Made by a program: the position numbers and the translations under genes. The notes under the pieces were generated by a model. The model did not search any database. It was not told where the DNA came from and saw nothing but the letters and a program-made list of their open reading frames with translations. From Alteromonas naphthalenivorans (lineage in GTDB: Bacteria > Pseudomonadota > Gammaproteobacteria > Enterobacterales > Alteromonadaceae), in the NCBI RefSeq assembly GCF_000213655.1, contig NC_015554.1, forward strand, positions 3,472,001-3,536,000: a stretch of 64,000 bases of DNA, in the 5' to 3' direction. This document shows, piece after piece, positions 1-8,976 of this stretch (its first letter is position 1; each line of letters starts with the position of its first letter).

Positions 1-1
1 G

Positions 2-775
2 ACCGCGCTAACGGCAGCGGCTGAAAATAACCAAGTTCAAGGTCAGGTTTATTTAGTTGGCGCAGGCCCTGGCGATCCTGATTTACTGACTTTTCGCGCA
101 TTGCGCCTAATGCAAAAAGCCGATGTGGTGGTTTACGATAGATTGGTGTCGCCACAGATTTTAGAACTCGTTCGCCGCGATGCTGAAAAGATTTACGTTG
201 GTAAAGCGAAGAGCAATCATAGCTTGCCGCAAGATGACATAAACCAGTTGATGGTTGATGAAGCGAAAAAAGGCAATCGGGTTGTGCGCTTAAAAGGCGG
301 AGACCCGTTTATTTTTGGCCGTGGCGGCGAAGAAATTCAAACGCTTATTCAACATGGAATAGAGTTTCAAGTTGTACCTGGCATTACCGCGGCTAATGGC
401 GCATCAAGCTATGCAGGCATTCCTCTAACCCATAGAGATCATGCGCAATCAGTGGTGTTTGCTACAGGCCACTTAAAAGACGGTACGATTGATTTGAATT
501 GGCAGTCGTTAGCACATAAAAACCAAACGATTGTATTTTATATGGGGTTAACGGGCTTACCCATTATCTGTGAGAAGTTAATCGAAAACGGTCTTACACC
601 AGATACGCCAATTGCCCTTATTCAGTCGGCTACCACCGAAAACCAAGTAGTGGTGACAGGCACACTTAGCGATATTACGCAAAACCCTGCTACATCAGCA
701 TTAAAGCCACCAACGTTAATCATTGTGGGTACGGTGGTGAGTTTACATAAACAGCTAAATTGGTTCGGTGACTAG
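2..775 (+). CDS. cysG: Uroporphyrinogen-III C-methyltransferase, siroheme synthase CysG/CobA type (5' end outside window)
   Basis: SAM-dependent enzyme that methylates uroporphyrinogen III twice to precorrin-2, the first branch step to siroheme for sulfite and nitrite reductases. The reading frame is open to the left edge, and the SAM-binding motif [11 protein letters not shown] lies at about positions 53-90, so the gene begins outside the window. Family motifs [32 protein letters not shown] and GIPLTHRD are all present and the C-terminus ends on the typical LNWF. Because the start is missing, I cannot tell whether this is stand-alone CobA or the C-terminal half of a bifunctional CysG; the sequence resembles the CysG methylase domain closely. 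Confidence 0.9.
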   Translation, partial: TALTAAAENNQVQGQVYLVGAGPGDPDLLTFRALRLMQKADVVVYDRLVSPQILELVRRDAEKIYVGKAKSNHSLPQDDINQLMVDEAKKGNRVVRLKGGDPFIFGRGGEEIQTLIQHGIEFQVVPGITAANGASSYAGIPLTHRDHAQSVVFATGHLKDGTIDLNWQSLAHKNQTIVFYMGLTGLPIICEKLIENGLTPDTPIALIQSATTENQVVVTGTLSDITQNPATSALKPPTLIIVGTVVSLHKQLNWFGD

Positions 776-909
776 TTTGCGCCAGTAAGCAGGCGTGGTT
801 TTAACTAATTTGTTGCAATTTATGCCTGCGAACGCATACTGAATTAATCAGCTACGCGGCATATTGGCAGCAGCACATTGGTCGTCACACTAAAACGAAG
901 GTTACATTT

Positions 910-1944
910 ATGGGGCAAATAAGTCGTCTTTGTCAGCAAACGGCCTTGTATGCCACAGGTTTGCCAACTCGACTATCTAAGTCGCTAGCGCTTTCGACTG
1001 CCTTGCCACTTAGTTTTGCGCTTCTTCTTTGCTTTGCCCCTATCGCCACTTACGCTGCTCAACTCTCTTTCAACAAAACCGTCTCGACTGATGATATACA
1101 GTTTGAATATCGATGGTTAGATAGTGAAGGTATTGAGCAATCCATTGCATTCTCTTTGCCCAATAGTGCATTAAAGGTCGCGCCTACCACACAGGCCAAC
1201 TATAAACCCGAAATAGCCCAACGTTACGTTACCGTATCGCTACTTAAAGAGGCTAAGAAGGTCGACCCACGTGAAGCAGTGGTGTCTGTTTCCAATGAAA
1301 ACGACGCAATTAATATAAAGGTTACATCAACAAAGCCAAATAAAGCTGACCAGATATTATCTCAGTTAAAAAGTGTGCAGCGTACCGCTTATACTGACTA
1401 TCTTGATAAACACTATTACACTCGGTTCACCACGCTTTTTAACCAGCAAGCGGTAAAGCCTGATCACCTTCGTTATGTTGCACAAACGTTTGAATCACTT
1501 AGACCTATCTCGGAAGCGTTTTACGACAAAGTAGATCGAATTGAAAATAACCGTGTTTACTTACAATTGATGACTAGCTGGGTACAAAGTATTCCTTATG
1601 ATTCCCTTGAAGACAGAGTTGCCAGTAATGGTTCTGGGTTTGCGCCTCCACTAGGGTTACTTATGCAAAATAGGGGGGACTGCGACAGTAAGGCGGTTTT
1701 AACTGGCGCGCTGGTACGTGCCTTTCTTCCTTCCACCAACATCGTTATGGTTTTTCTTCCCCATCATGCGTTATTAGGGGTAGCTATCAATGCGGTTCCT
1801 GAAGACGAGAAATTAGAGGTTGAGGGTGAGACTTATGTACTGTTTGACCCAACAGGCCCAGCCCTTATCCCCTTTGGCGATATTTCAGATGACACGAAAC
1901 GCTACATCTCTACCGGCCGTTATCAAGTGGAGAAAATTGACTAA
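910..1944 (+). CDS. Exported transglutaminase-like domain protein
   Basis: 344 residues. A hydrophobic segment at about residues 28-49 ending in TYA-A looks like a signal peptide, so the protein is probably periplasmic. The C-terminal half carries a transglutaminase/papain-like triad that can be read directly: Cys258 in GDCDSKA, His286 in PHHALLG and Asp313 in LFDPTG. Members of this fold act as peptidases, amidases or crosslinkers; the substrate cannot be inferred here. It follows the siroheme gene by about 135 bp and faces the PhoH gene tail to tail. It is not part of an obvious operon. Confidence 0.7.
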   Translation: MGQISRLCQQTALYATGLPTRLSKSLALSTALPLSFALLLCFAPIATYAAQLSFNKTVSTDDIQFEYRWLDSEGIEQSIAFSLPNSALKVAPTTQANYKPEIAQRYVTVSLLKEAKKVDPREAVVSVSNENDAINIKVTSTKPNKADQILSQLKSVQRTAYTDYLDKHYYTRFTTLFNQQAVKPDHLRYVAQTFESLRPISEAFYDKVDRIENNRVYLQLMTSWVQSIPYDSLEDRVASNGSGFAPPLGLLMQNRGDCDSKAVLTGALVRAFLPSTNIVMVFLPHHALLGVAINAVPEDEKLEVEGETYVLFDPTGPALIPFGDISDDTKRYISTGRYQVEKID

Positions 1945-2024
1945 AACAAAAAGCGCATTCGCGGCTTGAGCCACGAACACGCTTAGTCGTATTTTAGTGT
2001 TACTGATTTGCTTACACGTAAAAA

Positions 2025-3422
2025 CTAAAGATTCTCTTCCGCAAAGCTGGCTAAGCGGCTTCTTACTACACCATCTAAGTTTAAGGTTGCACTGCCCGAG
2101 AAGTCTTTAAACTTCTCTACTAAGTAGGTTAGTCCTGAAGTCACAGCGCTTAAGTAATTACTGTCTATTTGGGCCAAGTTTCCGCCCACAATAATCTTAG
2201 TACCTTCACCGCATCGGGTGATAATGGTTTTAAGCTGTGATGCCGTTAAATTCTGCGATTCATCTAAAATCACAATTGAGTTTTGAATGCTTCGCCCCCG
2301 CATAAAGTTAACCGACTTATACTGAATGTTGGCTTTTTCCATGATGTAGTTCATAGAGCCTTTCACGTTTTCATCGTGTTTATGCAGCACTTCTAACGAA
2401 TCAGTAATGGCTGCTAACCATGGCAACATTTTCTCTTCTTCGGTTCCCGGTAAGAAACCAATCGACTCAGCTATTTCTGGCGTGCTACGTGTCACGATTA
2501 TCTTATCGTACATGTTACGCTCTACCACCATTTCAAGGGCGGCGGCTAGGGCCAATAGGGTTTTACCACTCCCTGCAGGGCCAGTAAGGATCACCAAGTC
2601 GATGTGTGGGTCAAGCAACGCATGAAGCGCCATTGCTTGACCAATATTCTTTGGCGTTATTCCCCACGCATGGCGGCCCATTAAGCGCTCATAGCCTAAA
2701 TCAAGCACTTCAAGAGAGTCGCCGTTAATCGCCTCAACGAGTCCAGCAAAATCGTTGCTTTCATCAAGTAGAAACTCATTGATGTAAGCTTCTGGCAGCA
2801 TGGCTTTGGGAATGGTGTGAATGGTATCACGACCTTCAGTGCGACTGTCTACACTTTTCACCTTGTCCCAAAAATTGCCTTCAAACCGATGGAAGCCCCG
2901 AGATAAGTATTTAATATCACTGATAAGTTGGTCGGTGCGGTAATCCTCTACATGAGCAAGACCTGCCCCTTTAGCTTTAAGGCGCATGTTGAGATCTTTG
3001 GTGACCAACACCACTTGTTGCGGTGCATTCGCTTTTTGCAAATGCAGGGCCACATTAATGATGCGGTTGTCGTTCTCATTACTGGTGAACACTTGCTGCG
3101 ATTGTGCCATGCCCAAATCAGTATAAATAGACAAAGAACCTGTCGGCGCTGTTTCACCTGCGCCCATTCCAACCATAGACACACCGGCCACCATATTTTC
3201 AGGTGACGCATCGTGCAGTAAGTCTTCCATTGCACGAATAGATACTCGCGCATCTCGGGCAACGTCTTTCTTACTGTCTTTGATGTAATCTAGTTCTTCA
3301 AGCACGGTCATTGGTACAACGACATCGTGTTCTTTAAAGGAGAGAAATGCGTGAGGTTCGTGCAGCAGAATATTGGTATCGAGGACGTATATTTTTGTAT
3401 CAGTGGAATTTTTTCTTGGCAT
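2025..3422 (-). CDS. PIN-PhoH fusion ATPase (PhoH2/YlaK-like)
   Basis: 465 residues with two domains. The N-terminal PIN nuclease domain (about 10-155) has acidic residues in VLDTNILLHE, NENDNRI and TKDLNMR. The PhoH P-loop ATPase domain (about 250-455) has Walker A GPAGSGKT at 281-288 and Walker B VILDESQN at 384-391. Fusions of this type act on RNA as nuclease-helicases in the characterised examples (PhoH2). It differs from E. coli YbeZ/PhoH, which lacks the PIN domain. Transcribed divergently from rapA across about 370 bp. Confidence 0.88.
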   Translation of the reverse strand: MPRKNSTDTKIYVLDTNILLHEPHAFLSFKEHDVVVPMTVLEELDYIKDSKKDVARDARVSIRAMEDLLHDASPENMVAGVSMVGMGAGETAPTGSLSIYTDLGMAQSQQVFTSNENDNRIINVALHLQKANAPQQVVLVTKDLNMRLKAKGAGLAHVEDYRTDQLISDIKYLSRGFHRFEGNFWDKVKSVDSRTEGRDTIHTIPKAMLPEAYINEFLLDESNDFAGLVEAINGDSLEVLDLGYERLMGRHAWGITPKNIGQAMALHALLDPHIDLVILTGPAGSGKTLLALAAALEMVVERNMYDKIIVTRSTPEIAESIGFLPGTEEEKMLPWLAAITDSLEVLHKHDENVKGSMNYIMEKANIQYKSVNFMRGRSIQNSIVILDESQNLTASQLKTIITRCGEGTKIIVGGNLAQIDSNYLSAVTSGLTYLVEKFKDFSGSATLNLDGVVRSRLASFAEENL

Positions 3423-3794
3423 CCTTTACTCCGGTAAATAAGGCCAGGCACACACAACAAATTAGCGTGCTAGGAACAGTTCCGCTGAAGGAGGAGAAGT
3501 TGTCGCTCGAACAGGACTTCCACTCCTTGTCGCGTCGACCGAAAAGTGGCAGTAACCTAAACACCGCCACTTCACACGCTTGCCCAACAAACAATCACAA
3601 GCGCTAAATCCACCATAATCCAGATTTTCATTATTAGCACTGTTTTTCTGCTAAATATTTTTTCTTGTGTACCTACTCTCCTCCTCCAACCACACTGTTC
3701 AACCCAAGATTAAAACGCGCAAATGGGCTAGTATTAATGACTTATTAATACACAATGCGTACAATACCGCCCCCGCAAAAAAGGTTGGTGATTT
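3423..3794. other. Divergent intergenic region between phoH-like gene and rapA
   Basis: 372 bp with no credible gene. A short plus-strand frame overlapping the 5' end of the PhoH gene runs through most of it, but its sequence is not protein-like. The right third holds the rapA promoter candidate and an inverted repeat, described separately. Nothing else was recognised. Confidence 0.6.
3732..3765 (+). promoter_or_regulatory. Candidate rapA promoter with overlapping inverted repeat
   Basis: TATTAAT-gactt-ATTAATA (3732-3750) is a perfect 7-bp inverted repeat. It overlaps a -35-like ATGACT (3737-3742) that lies 17 bp from a -10-like TACAAT (3760-3765), about 30 bp upstream of the rapA start. The placement suggests an operator over the -35 region. 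Promoter and operator are both inferred from sequence only. Confidence 0.4.
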
Positions 3795-6623
3795 ATGAGT
3801 TCAGGAAATCCGTTTTCCATTGGTCAGCGTTGGTTAAGTAATTCTGAAACCGAATTAGGTTTAGGCGCTGTTATTAGTGTTGATTTTCGCTCAGTTGAGT
3901 TGTTTTTCCCTGCCACGGGAGAAGCGCGAATGTATACAAAGCAAGACGCTCCATTGACCCGTTTGGTATTCGATATTGGCGAAACCGTGAAAAGCCAAGA
4001 CGGCTGGCAAATGACTATCTCTGAAATTGAAGAAAGTCAGGGCGTTTGCATTTATTTCGGCATTCGCGAAGACACCAAAGCACAAGTTCGTCTTTCTGAA
4101 ACCTTACTTGATCACCACATTCGATTAAACCAACCTGAAAGGCGATTGTTCAGCGAACAACTCGACCACCCTAAGTGGTTCGACTTGCGCCTAAACGCAC
4201 TAAATCACCAATACGATTATTTACGCTCTAGCACACTTGGTTTAGCCGGCGCACGTATTTCCCTTATTCCCCACCAGCTGCATATTGCCTCTGAAGTGGG
4301 TAGCCGTCATGCACCGCGTGTTTTACTTGCCGATGAAGTTGGCTTAGGTAAAACCATTGAAGCTGCGCTTATTATCCATCAGCAGCTTCGTACCGGTCGT
4401 GCGCAGCGAGTGCTAATTTTAGTGCCAGATTCATTGGTGCATCAGTGGCTGGTTGAAATGCTGCGCAGAATTAACCTGCCTTTCGCTATTTTTGACGAAA
4501 GTCGATGCGAAGCCTTAGATGATGACGGTGAAACTAACCCCTTTGATAACGACCAGTTAGTGCTATGTAGCATCGACTTTTTGAGTCAGAGCGAAAAGCG
4601 TCAACAACAAATTCAAGCGGCGTCGTGGGATTTAATGGTGGTTGATGAGGCCCATCACCTTGCGTGGTCTGCCGATGCCCCTTCTGCTGAATACACTTTG
4701 GTGGAAGCGTTGGCTAATGAAACCCCAGGGGTATTGCTATTAACCGCAACACCAGATCAACTTGGCCATGAAAGCCACTTTGCCCGCTTGCGATTACTCG
4801 ACCCTGCCCGCTTCCATAGTTACGAAGCGTTTTTAACAGAAGAGTCGCGTTACAGTCAGCTTGCTGACGCGGTAGCCCCGTTACTTTCAGACACCACACC
4901 GGACGAAAAGCAGCGCACTAAGCTAACCGACTTCGCCCCGGATGTGATGGAAAATGCAGGTAATTTAGCACAACCTGAAGCACGCCGAGAACTAGTACAT
5001 CAGCTTATTGATTGCCACGGTACTGGTAGAATGCTGTTTAGAAACCGCAGAGCCAATATTGAAGGCTTTCCTGACCGCGTATTGCTTGGCTACCAACTTG
5101 AACTGCCAGAGGTATATGAAAGTGCGGTAACCGGTGGTGATTTAACCCATGCGTTATACCCTGAACGTATGCCAAGCGTGGTGAATAGCTGGATGGATGA
5201 AGATCCTCGGGTAGGCTGGTTACTTGATTTTATGCAATCAGTAAAACCAGAAAAGATATTACTGATTTGTGCCAGTGCGCGCACCGCACAAGAACTTGGT
5301 GAAGTCATTCGCACTCAAACCGGTGTACGTCATAGCGTATTCCACGAAGGCATGACCATTGTAGAACGAGACAAAGCCGCCCATTATTTTTCTGATGAAG
5401 AAGATGGCGCGCAAATATTGCTGTGTAGCGAAATTGGCAGTGAAGGGCGTAACTTCCAATTTGCTCATCACTTGGTGTTATTCGATTTACCCGTCACTCC
5501 CGACTTACTTGAACAACGAATTGGTCGCTTAGATCGTATCGGTCAAACTCAAACCGTTGAAATTCACGTGCCTTATTTGAAAAACACCGCTCAGCATGTG
5601 TTGGTGGATTGGTATCATGAAGGGCTTAATGCGTTCGAGAAAACCTGCCCTACCGGCTCAGGTGTGTTTGACGACGTAAAAACCTTGTTGATTGGTGCGT
5701 GTTTGCATCCTCACGATCTCCATACTCGTGATGAACTTATCAACTTAAGTACCACGTTAAATAGTCAGTTAGTGGCACAGTTGGAAGCCGGCCGTGACCG
5801 TTTATTAGAACTTAATGCCTCTGGTGAAGGCCGCGTTGAACAGTTGCTTGAAGACATCATATTGCTTGATAACTCGCAAGATTTGTCACGTTTTATGGGC
5901 CGTTTGTTCGATGCTATTGGGGTTCAACAAGAAGAAAAGGGCAGCGATTGCTTTATTCTAATGCCAACCGAATCTATGGTTAGCCAATTACCGGGGCTTG
6001 ATCCTGAAGGCATGACGGTAACCTATAAACGCCGCGTTGCTACCACCTTAGAAAATGTGCAATTCTTAAGTTGGGATCACCCTCTTGTACATACCGCTAT
6101 CGATTTAGTGCTTAGTGATGTGCACGGTAAGAGCAGCATTGGCTTTATCGCCGATCCTGACCTCCCTAAGGGCGCTTACTGGTTAGAGGCCTTGTTCGTG
6201 TTAGACGCCAATGCCCCCAAAGCCCTTCAGCTTGGCCGCTTCTTACCTCAAACGCCACTGCGTATTTGTTTAGATGCACAAGGTAACCAAGTAGATTTAA
6301 CCTTCGAGATAAAGCGTAAAGTAAACCGCAAAATTTCGCATCAGTTAATAAAAGCGCTTCAACAGCCACTTACCTTAGCGATTGAGAGCAGCCGTAAACT
6401 GGCGCATCAACAAGCGAATCAAAAGCTACACGATGCACTGCAAGACATGCATAAAACCCTAAACAGTGAAATCCAGCGTTTAGTCGATTTGCAGAAGCGT
6501 AACCCGTCAGTACGTGACAGTGAAATTGAGTTTATTGAAAATCAAATGAACGCATTGGACAAAGTAATACAAGGCGCTGATGTGCAATTTGATGCCCTTC
6601 GTCTAGTGGTGAATAACCCTTAA
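3795..6623 (+). CDS. rapA: RNA polymerase-associated ATP-dependent protein RapA (HepA)
   Basis: SWI2/SNF2-type ATPase that binds core RNA polymerase and recycles it after transcription. At 942 residues it matches the family length (E. coli 968). The N-terminal region has the Tudor-like repeats of RapA (GQRWLSNSETELGLG). The helicase core shows motif I DEVGLGKT at about 180-187, the DEAH box at about 283-286, and motif VI QRIGRLDRIGQ at about 572-582. The stop codon overlaps the start of rluA (TAATG), so the two are translationally coupled. Confidence 0.97.
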   Translation: MSSGNPFSIGQRWLSNSETELGLGAVISVDFRSVELFFPATGEARMYTKQDAPLTRLVFDIGETVKSQDGWQMTISEIEESQGVCIYFGIREDTKAQVRLSETLLDHHIRLNQPERRLFSEQLDHPKWFDLRLNALNHQYDYLRSSTLGLAGARISLIPHQLHIASEVGSRHAPRVLLADEVGLGKTIEAALIIHQQLRTGRAQRVLILVPDSLVHQWLVEMLRRINLPFAIFDESRCEALDDDGETNPFDNDQLVLCSIDFLSQSEKRQQQIQAASWDLMVVDEAHHLAWSADAPSAEYTLVEALANETPGVLLLTATPDQLGHESHFARLRLLDPARFHSYEAFLTEESRYSQLADAVAPLLSDTTPDEKQRTKLTDFAPDVMENAGNLAQPEARRELVHQLIDCHGTGRMLFRNRRANIEGFPDRVLLGYQLELPEVYESAVTGGDLTHALYPERMPSVVNSWMDEDPRVGWLLDFMQSVKPEKILLICASARTAQELGEVIRTQTGVRHSVFHEGMTIVERDKAAHYFSDEEDGAQILLCSEIGSEGRNFQFAHHLVLFDLPVTPDLLEQRIGRLDRIGQTQTVEIHVPYLKNTAQHVLVDWYHEGLNAFEKTCPTGSGVFDDVKTLLIGACLHPHDLHTRDELINLSTTLNSQLVAQLEAGRDRLLELNASGEGRVEQLLEDIILLDNSQDLSRFMGRLFDAIGVQQEEKGSDCFILMPTESMVSQLPGLDPEGMTVTYKRRVATTLENVQFLSWDHPLVHTAIDLVLSDVHGKSSIGFIADPDLPKGAYWLEALFVLDANAPKALQLGRFLPQTPLRICLDAQGNQVDLTFEIKRKVNRKISHQLIKALQQPLTLAIESSRKLAHQQANQKLHDALQDMHKTLNSEIQRLVDLQKRNPSVRDSEIEFIENQMNALDKVIQGADVQFDALRLVVNNP

Positions 6624-7402
6624 TGGCTAATCCAGCGTTTGTTTATAACCCGCCCGTACAGCCCTATTTAACCATTCTCTACCAAGATGATGACATCTTG
6701 GTAGCGAATAAGCCCAGCGGCCTGTTAAGTGTGCCAGGTAAAGCAGAAGAACATAAAGACTCACTCATTAGCAGAGTTAATACTGTGTTTCCTACGGCGA
6801 CAGTAGTCCATAGGCTAGATATGGCCACATCGGGCATTATGGTGATGGCCCTTAACAAAGAAAGCCATCGGCATATTTCAAAGCAATTTGAACTACGCAA
6901 AACCAAGAAGCGCTATTTCGCTCGTGTTTTTGGCAACGTGAAAAGCAACCAAGGGGAAGTGAACTTACCCCTTATTTGTGATTGGCCTAACCGTCCTAAG
7001 CAAATGGTGGATTTTGAGCGAGGCAAAAAAGCCCTTACCCATTATGAAGTAGTAGACGTTATACCAAAAGCATCACCTCAACCCGTTAATTCAGCCGCCA
7101 GCGCTAGTTCTTGTGCTAGCCCCAGCACTACGAGTGAGCTAAGCGAAACGTTAGTGGCCTTGTACCCCGTTACTGGGCGCTCCCACCAACTACGTGTGCA
7201 CATGCTTGAGTTAGGCCATCCTATCTTAGGTGATAGGCTTTATGCTCATGAAGAAGCACTAGGTATGGCTGAACGATTACAGCTACATGCAGAAAGCTTG
7301 AGCTTTGCACATCCTGCCTCGGAAGACTGGTTAACCTTTCAAACGCCTATCCCGTTTACTGCTTATGCCCATTACTCCCCCGCCCCACTATCTATAGATT
7401 GA
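6623..7402 (+). CDS. rluA: Dual-specificity pseudouridine synthase RluA (23S rRNA U746 / tRNA U32)
   Basis: Isomerises uridine in 23S rRNA and tRNA. The catalytic motif HRLDMATSG places the active Asp at residue 66; GRSHQLRVHM and ILGDRLY are also typical. It is 259 residues against about 219 in E. coli. The excess is a Ser/Ala/Pro-rich insert at about residues 148-172 (ASPQPVNSAASASS...), probably a surface loop. It starts inside the rapA stop codon, and the rapA-rluA pairing is the same as in enterobacteria. Confidence 0.93.
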   Translation: MANPAFVYNPPVQPYLTILYQDDDILVANKPSGLLSVPGKAEEHKDSLISRVNTVFPTATVVHRLDMATSGIMVMALNKESHRHISKQFELRKTKKRYFARVFGNVKSNQGEVNLPLICDWPNRPKQMVDFERGKKALTHYEVVDVIPKASPQPVNSAASASSCASPSTTSELSETLVALYPVTGRSHQLRVHMLELGHPILGDRLYAHEEALGMAERLQLHAESLSFAHPASEDWLTFQTPIPFTAYAHYSPAPLSID

Positions 7403-7549
7403 GACTTTGGGGCGCTTCTTAGCTACCTGTTTCAGCTTTTATCATTTAAGCGGTTGATTAACCAAGTGCTAAAAAATACTATTGGTTCGAACTGAAGTTT
7501 TCACAGGTTTGGCCGATAATATGACTGTTGAATGCTTTATTGGTACGCC

Positions 7550-8398
7550 ATGTTACGTTTATCTCGTTTTCTTGTGCTGGGTTGCAGCTTATTATCTTTT
7601 TTGCTGTGTTCTGTGCCTTATGCGCAAGGGCAAAGCTTGTATGAGGATATTACCCACGCTTTTTTACCCGATGACATTACTTATGTAATGGCTGGGGAAA
7701 TCCGCGTGCCTATTTTTGAGAGCCCATCAGCATTACCCATCTCTCGCGGTGCGGCCATTATATTAGCTGATGCCTCACCCACCGGACTTTCCATTGGGGA
7801 CGCGCGTCACTTAGCCAGTTTACTGAATGAAAAAGGTTGGCATGCTGTGGTTAGCCCAGTTTCATTCACGCTAGAAGAAGAGCCTGACCTTCCCGTTGAT
7901 GAAGCCATTCACCCGAAAAGTGACAGTCGACTTCAGCGACAAAGTTACGTATCGTCCAGTCAGCATTTAACCATCTTAATCAATGCGCTTAATACGCACC
8001 TTGAAAGTCATCAAGGGTTTAGAATGAACATTGCTTATGGTATGCAGGCTGCACAATTGCTGGATTTAGGTTCTAAAGGCATTATTCCCTCACCAGACAC
8101 TTTAGTCGCCATCACCCCCTTTTGGCCGAATGCCGACATTAATCGCGGTGTACCTGAATTTATTGCCGGAACAGAATTTCCGGTATTAGATTTATCTATT
8201 AACGACACCAATACATGGGCGTCGCAAACAGAAACGAAACGAAAACAACTTGCCATCACCTCCCTCAAACTCCACTACAGACAACAGTCACTCTCAACCC
8301 ATAATTCAACCTTTGGTCTAATGGACAATGAAAATAGCGCCAAAATTCAGTTGATTGCTGGCAGCGTTCTTGGATGGGCTCAACATTTAGGCTGGTAA
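7550..8398 (+). CDS. Exported DUF3530-like protein
   Basis: About 282 residues from the ATG at 7550, which gives a clean signal peptide (MLRLSRFLVLGCSLLSFLL, then ...YAQG). An upstream ATG at 7532 adds six residues and has no better ribosome site. The body resembles the DUF3530 family, which has an alpha/beta-hydrolase-like layout (a strand-rich GAAIILADASPTG, then a helical middle and a C-terminal GSVLGWAQHLGW). I see no convincing nucleophile motif, so activity is unknown. It stands alone between rluA and a small orphan gene. Confidence 0.55.
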   Translation: MLRLSRFLVLGCSLLSFLLCSVPYAQGQSLYEDITHAFLPDDITYVMAGEIRVPIFESPSALPISRGAAIILADASPTGLSIGDARHLASLLNEKGWHAVVSPVSFTLEEEPDLPVDEAIHPKSDSRLQRQSYVSSSQHLTILINALNTHLESHQGFRMNIAYGMQAAQLLDLGSKGIIPSPDTLVAITPFWPNADINRGVPEFIAGTEFPVLDLSINDTNTWASQTETKRKQLAITSLKLHYRQQSLSTHNSTFGLMDNENSAKIQLIAGSVLGWAQHLGW

Positions 8399-8528
8399 TT
8401 AGAATCTAAACCAACTAGTCTAATTTACAGTCTAAAACAGTAACCTATCTCATTTGCCTTTGGTTTCACAAGGTATCACTGGGTGTTCTGAACTATAATT
8501 CATTTTAATCTTTATTAACGGCGGCTGT

Positions 8529-8858
8529 GTGTCTATGACTGTTCAAACATTCGTAAACAAAAAGGCCAAGCAGCTGTGTTTTTATCTGAGGTCATTTTGG
8601 CAAGGAGAGCTTCCGGTCGAGGAAATCGAACTATTCTTTTGGGATAGTATGGAAGAATGGGGCCAGATAGAGTACACATTTACCCAACCTTACACGTATA
8701 AGGAAAGGGTATTTTGGCATTTGCTCCATCAAGTCCATTTTTGGCAAGAAGATAAGTTACGTTCAGATAAATATCTCGTCGATGAGTTAATGAACTGTGT
8801 ATTGTTCTTGGAAGGTAAAGGGCATTGTCCCATCGACTGTGTAGGTATCCGCCCCTAG
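8529..8858 (+). CDS. Small conserved-looking hypothetical protein (109 aa)
   Basis: Starts at GTG 8529 or ATG 8535, with weak ribosome sites. The product is acidic and rich in aromatic residues (Trp, Phe, Tyr), with no signal peptide or membrane segment. The sequence (FYLRSFWQGELPVEEIELFFWD) looks like a real globular protein, and codon use matches the neighbours. I do not recognise the family. The context gives no function. Confidence 0.6.
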   Translation: MSMTVQTFVNKKAKQLCFYLRSFWQGELPVEEIELFFWDSMEEWGQIEYTFTQPYTYKERVFWHLLHQVHFWQEDKLRSDKYLVDELMNCVLFLEGKGHCPIDCVGIRP

Positions 8859-8923
8859 CGGCTTTCTTTATTCGTTAATTTATCAGTGATTCAACCCTTT
8901 ATTGCTCGTTTTCATTGAAACTC

Positions 8924-8960
8924 AAGCGTGATCATGGCTCAATACGAATGGATCACGCTT
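8924..8960. repeat. Perfect 10-bp inverted repeat before the AmpG-like gene
   Basis: AAGCGTGATC (8924-8933) and GATCACGCTT (8951-8960) are perfect inverted copies around a 17-nt loop. They end 16 bp before the TTG start of the permease. No T-run follows, so it is not a standard terminator. Both arms contain a GATC site. It could be a protein operator or an mRNA hairpin at the start. Confidence 0.6.
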
Positions 8961-8976
8961 TGGCCATGGAACGCAT

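Noticed and set aside
3347-3607. 86-codon plus-strand frame over the PhoH 5' end and intergenic region
   Set aside because: Starts inside a conserved gene on the other strand and the product shows no protein-like pattern.
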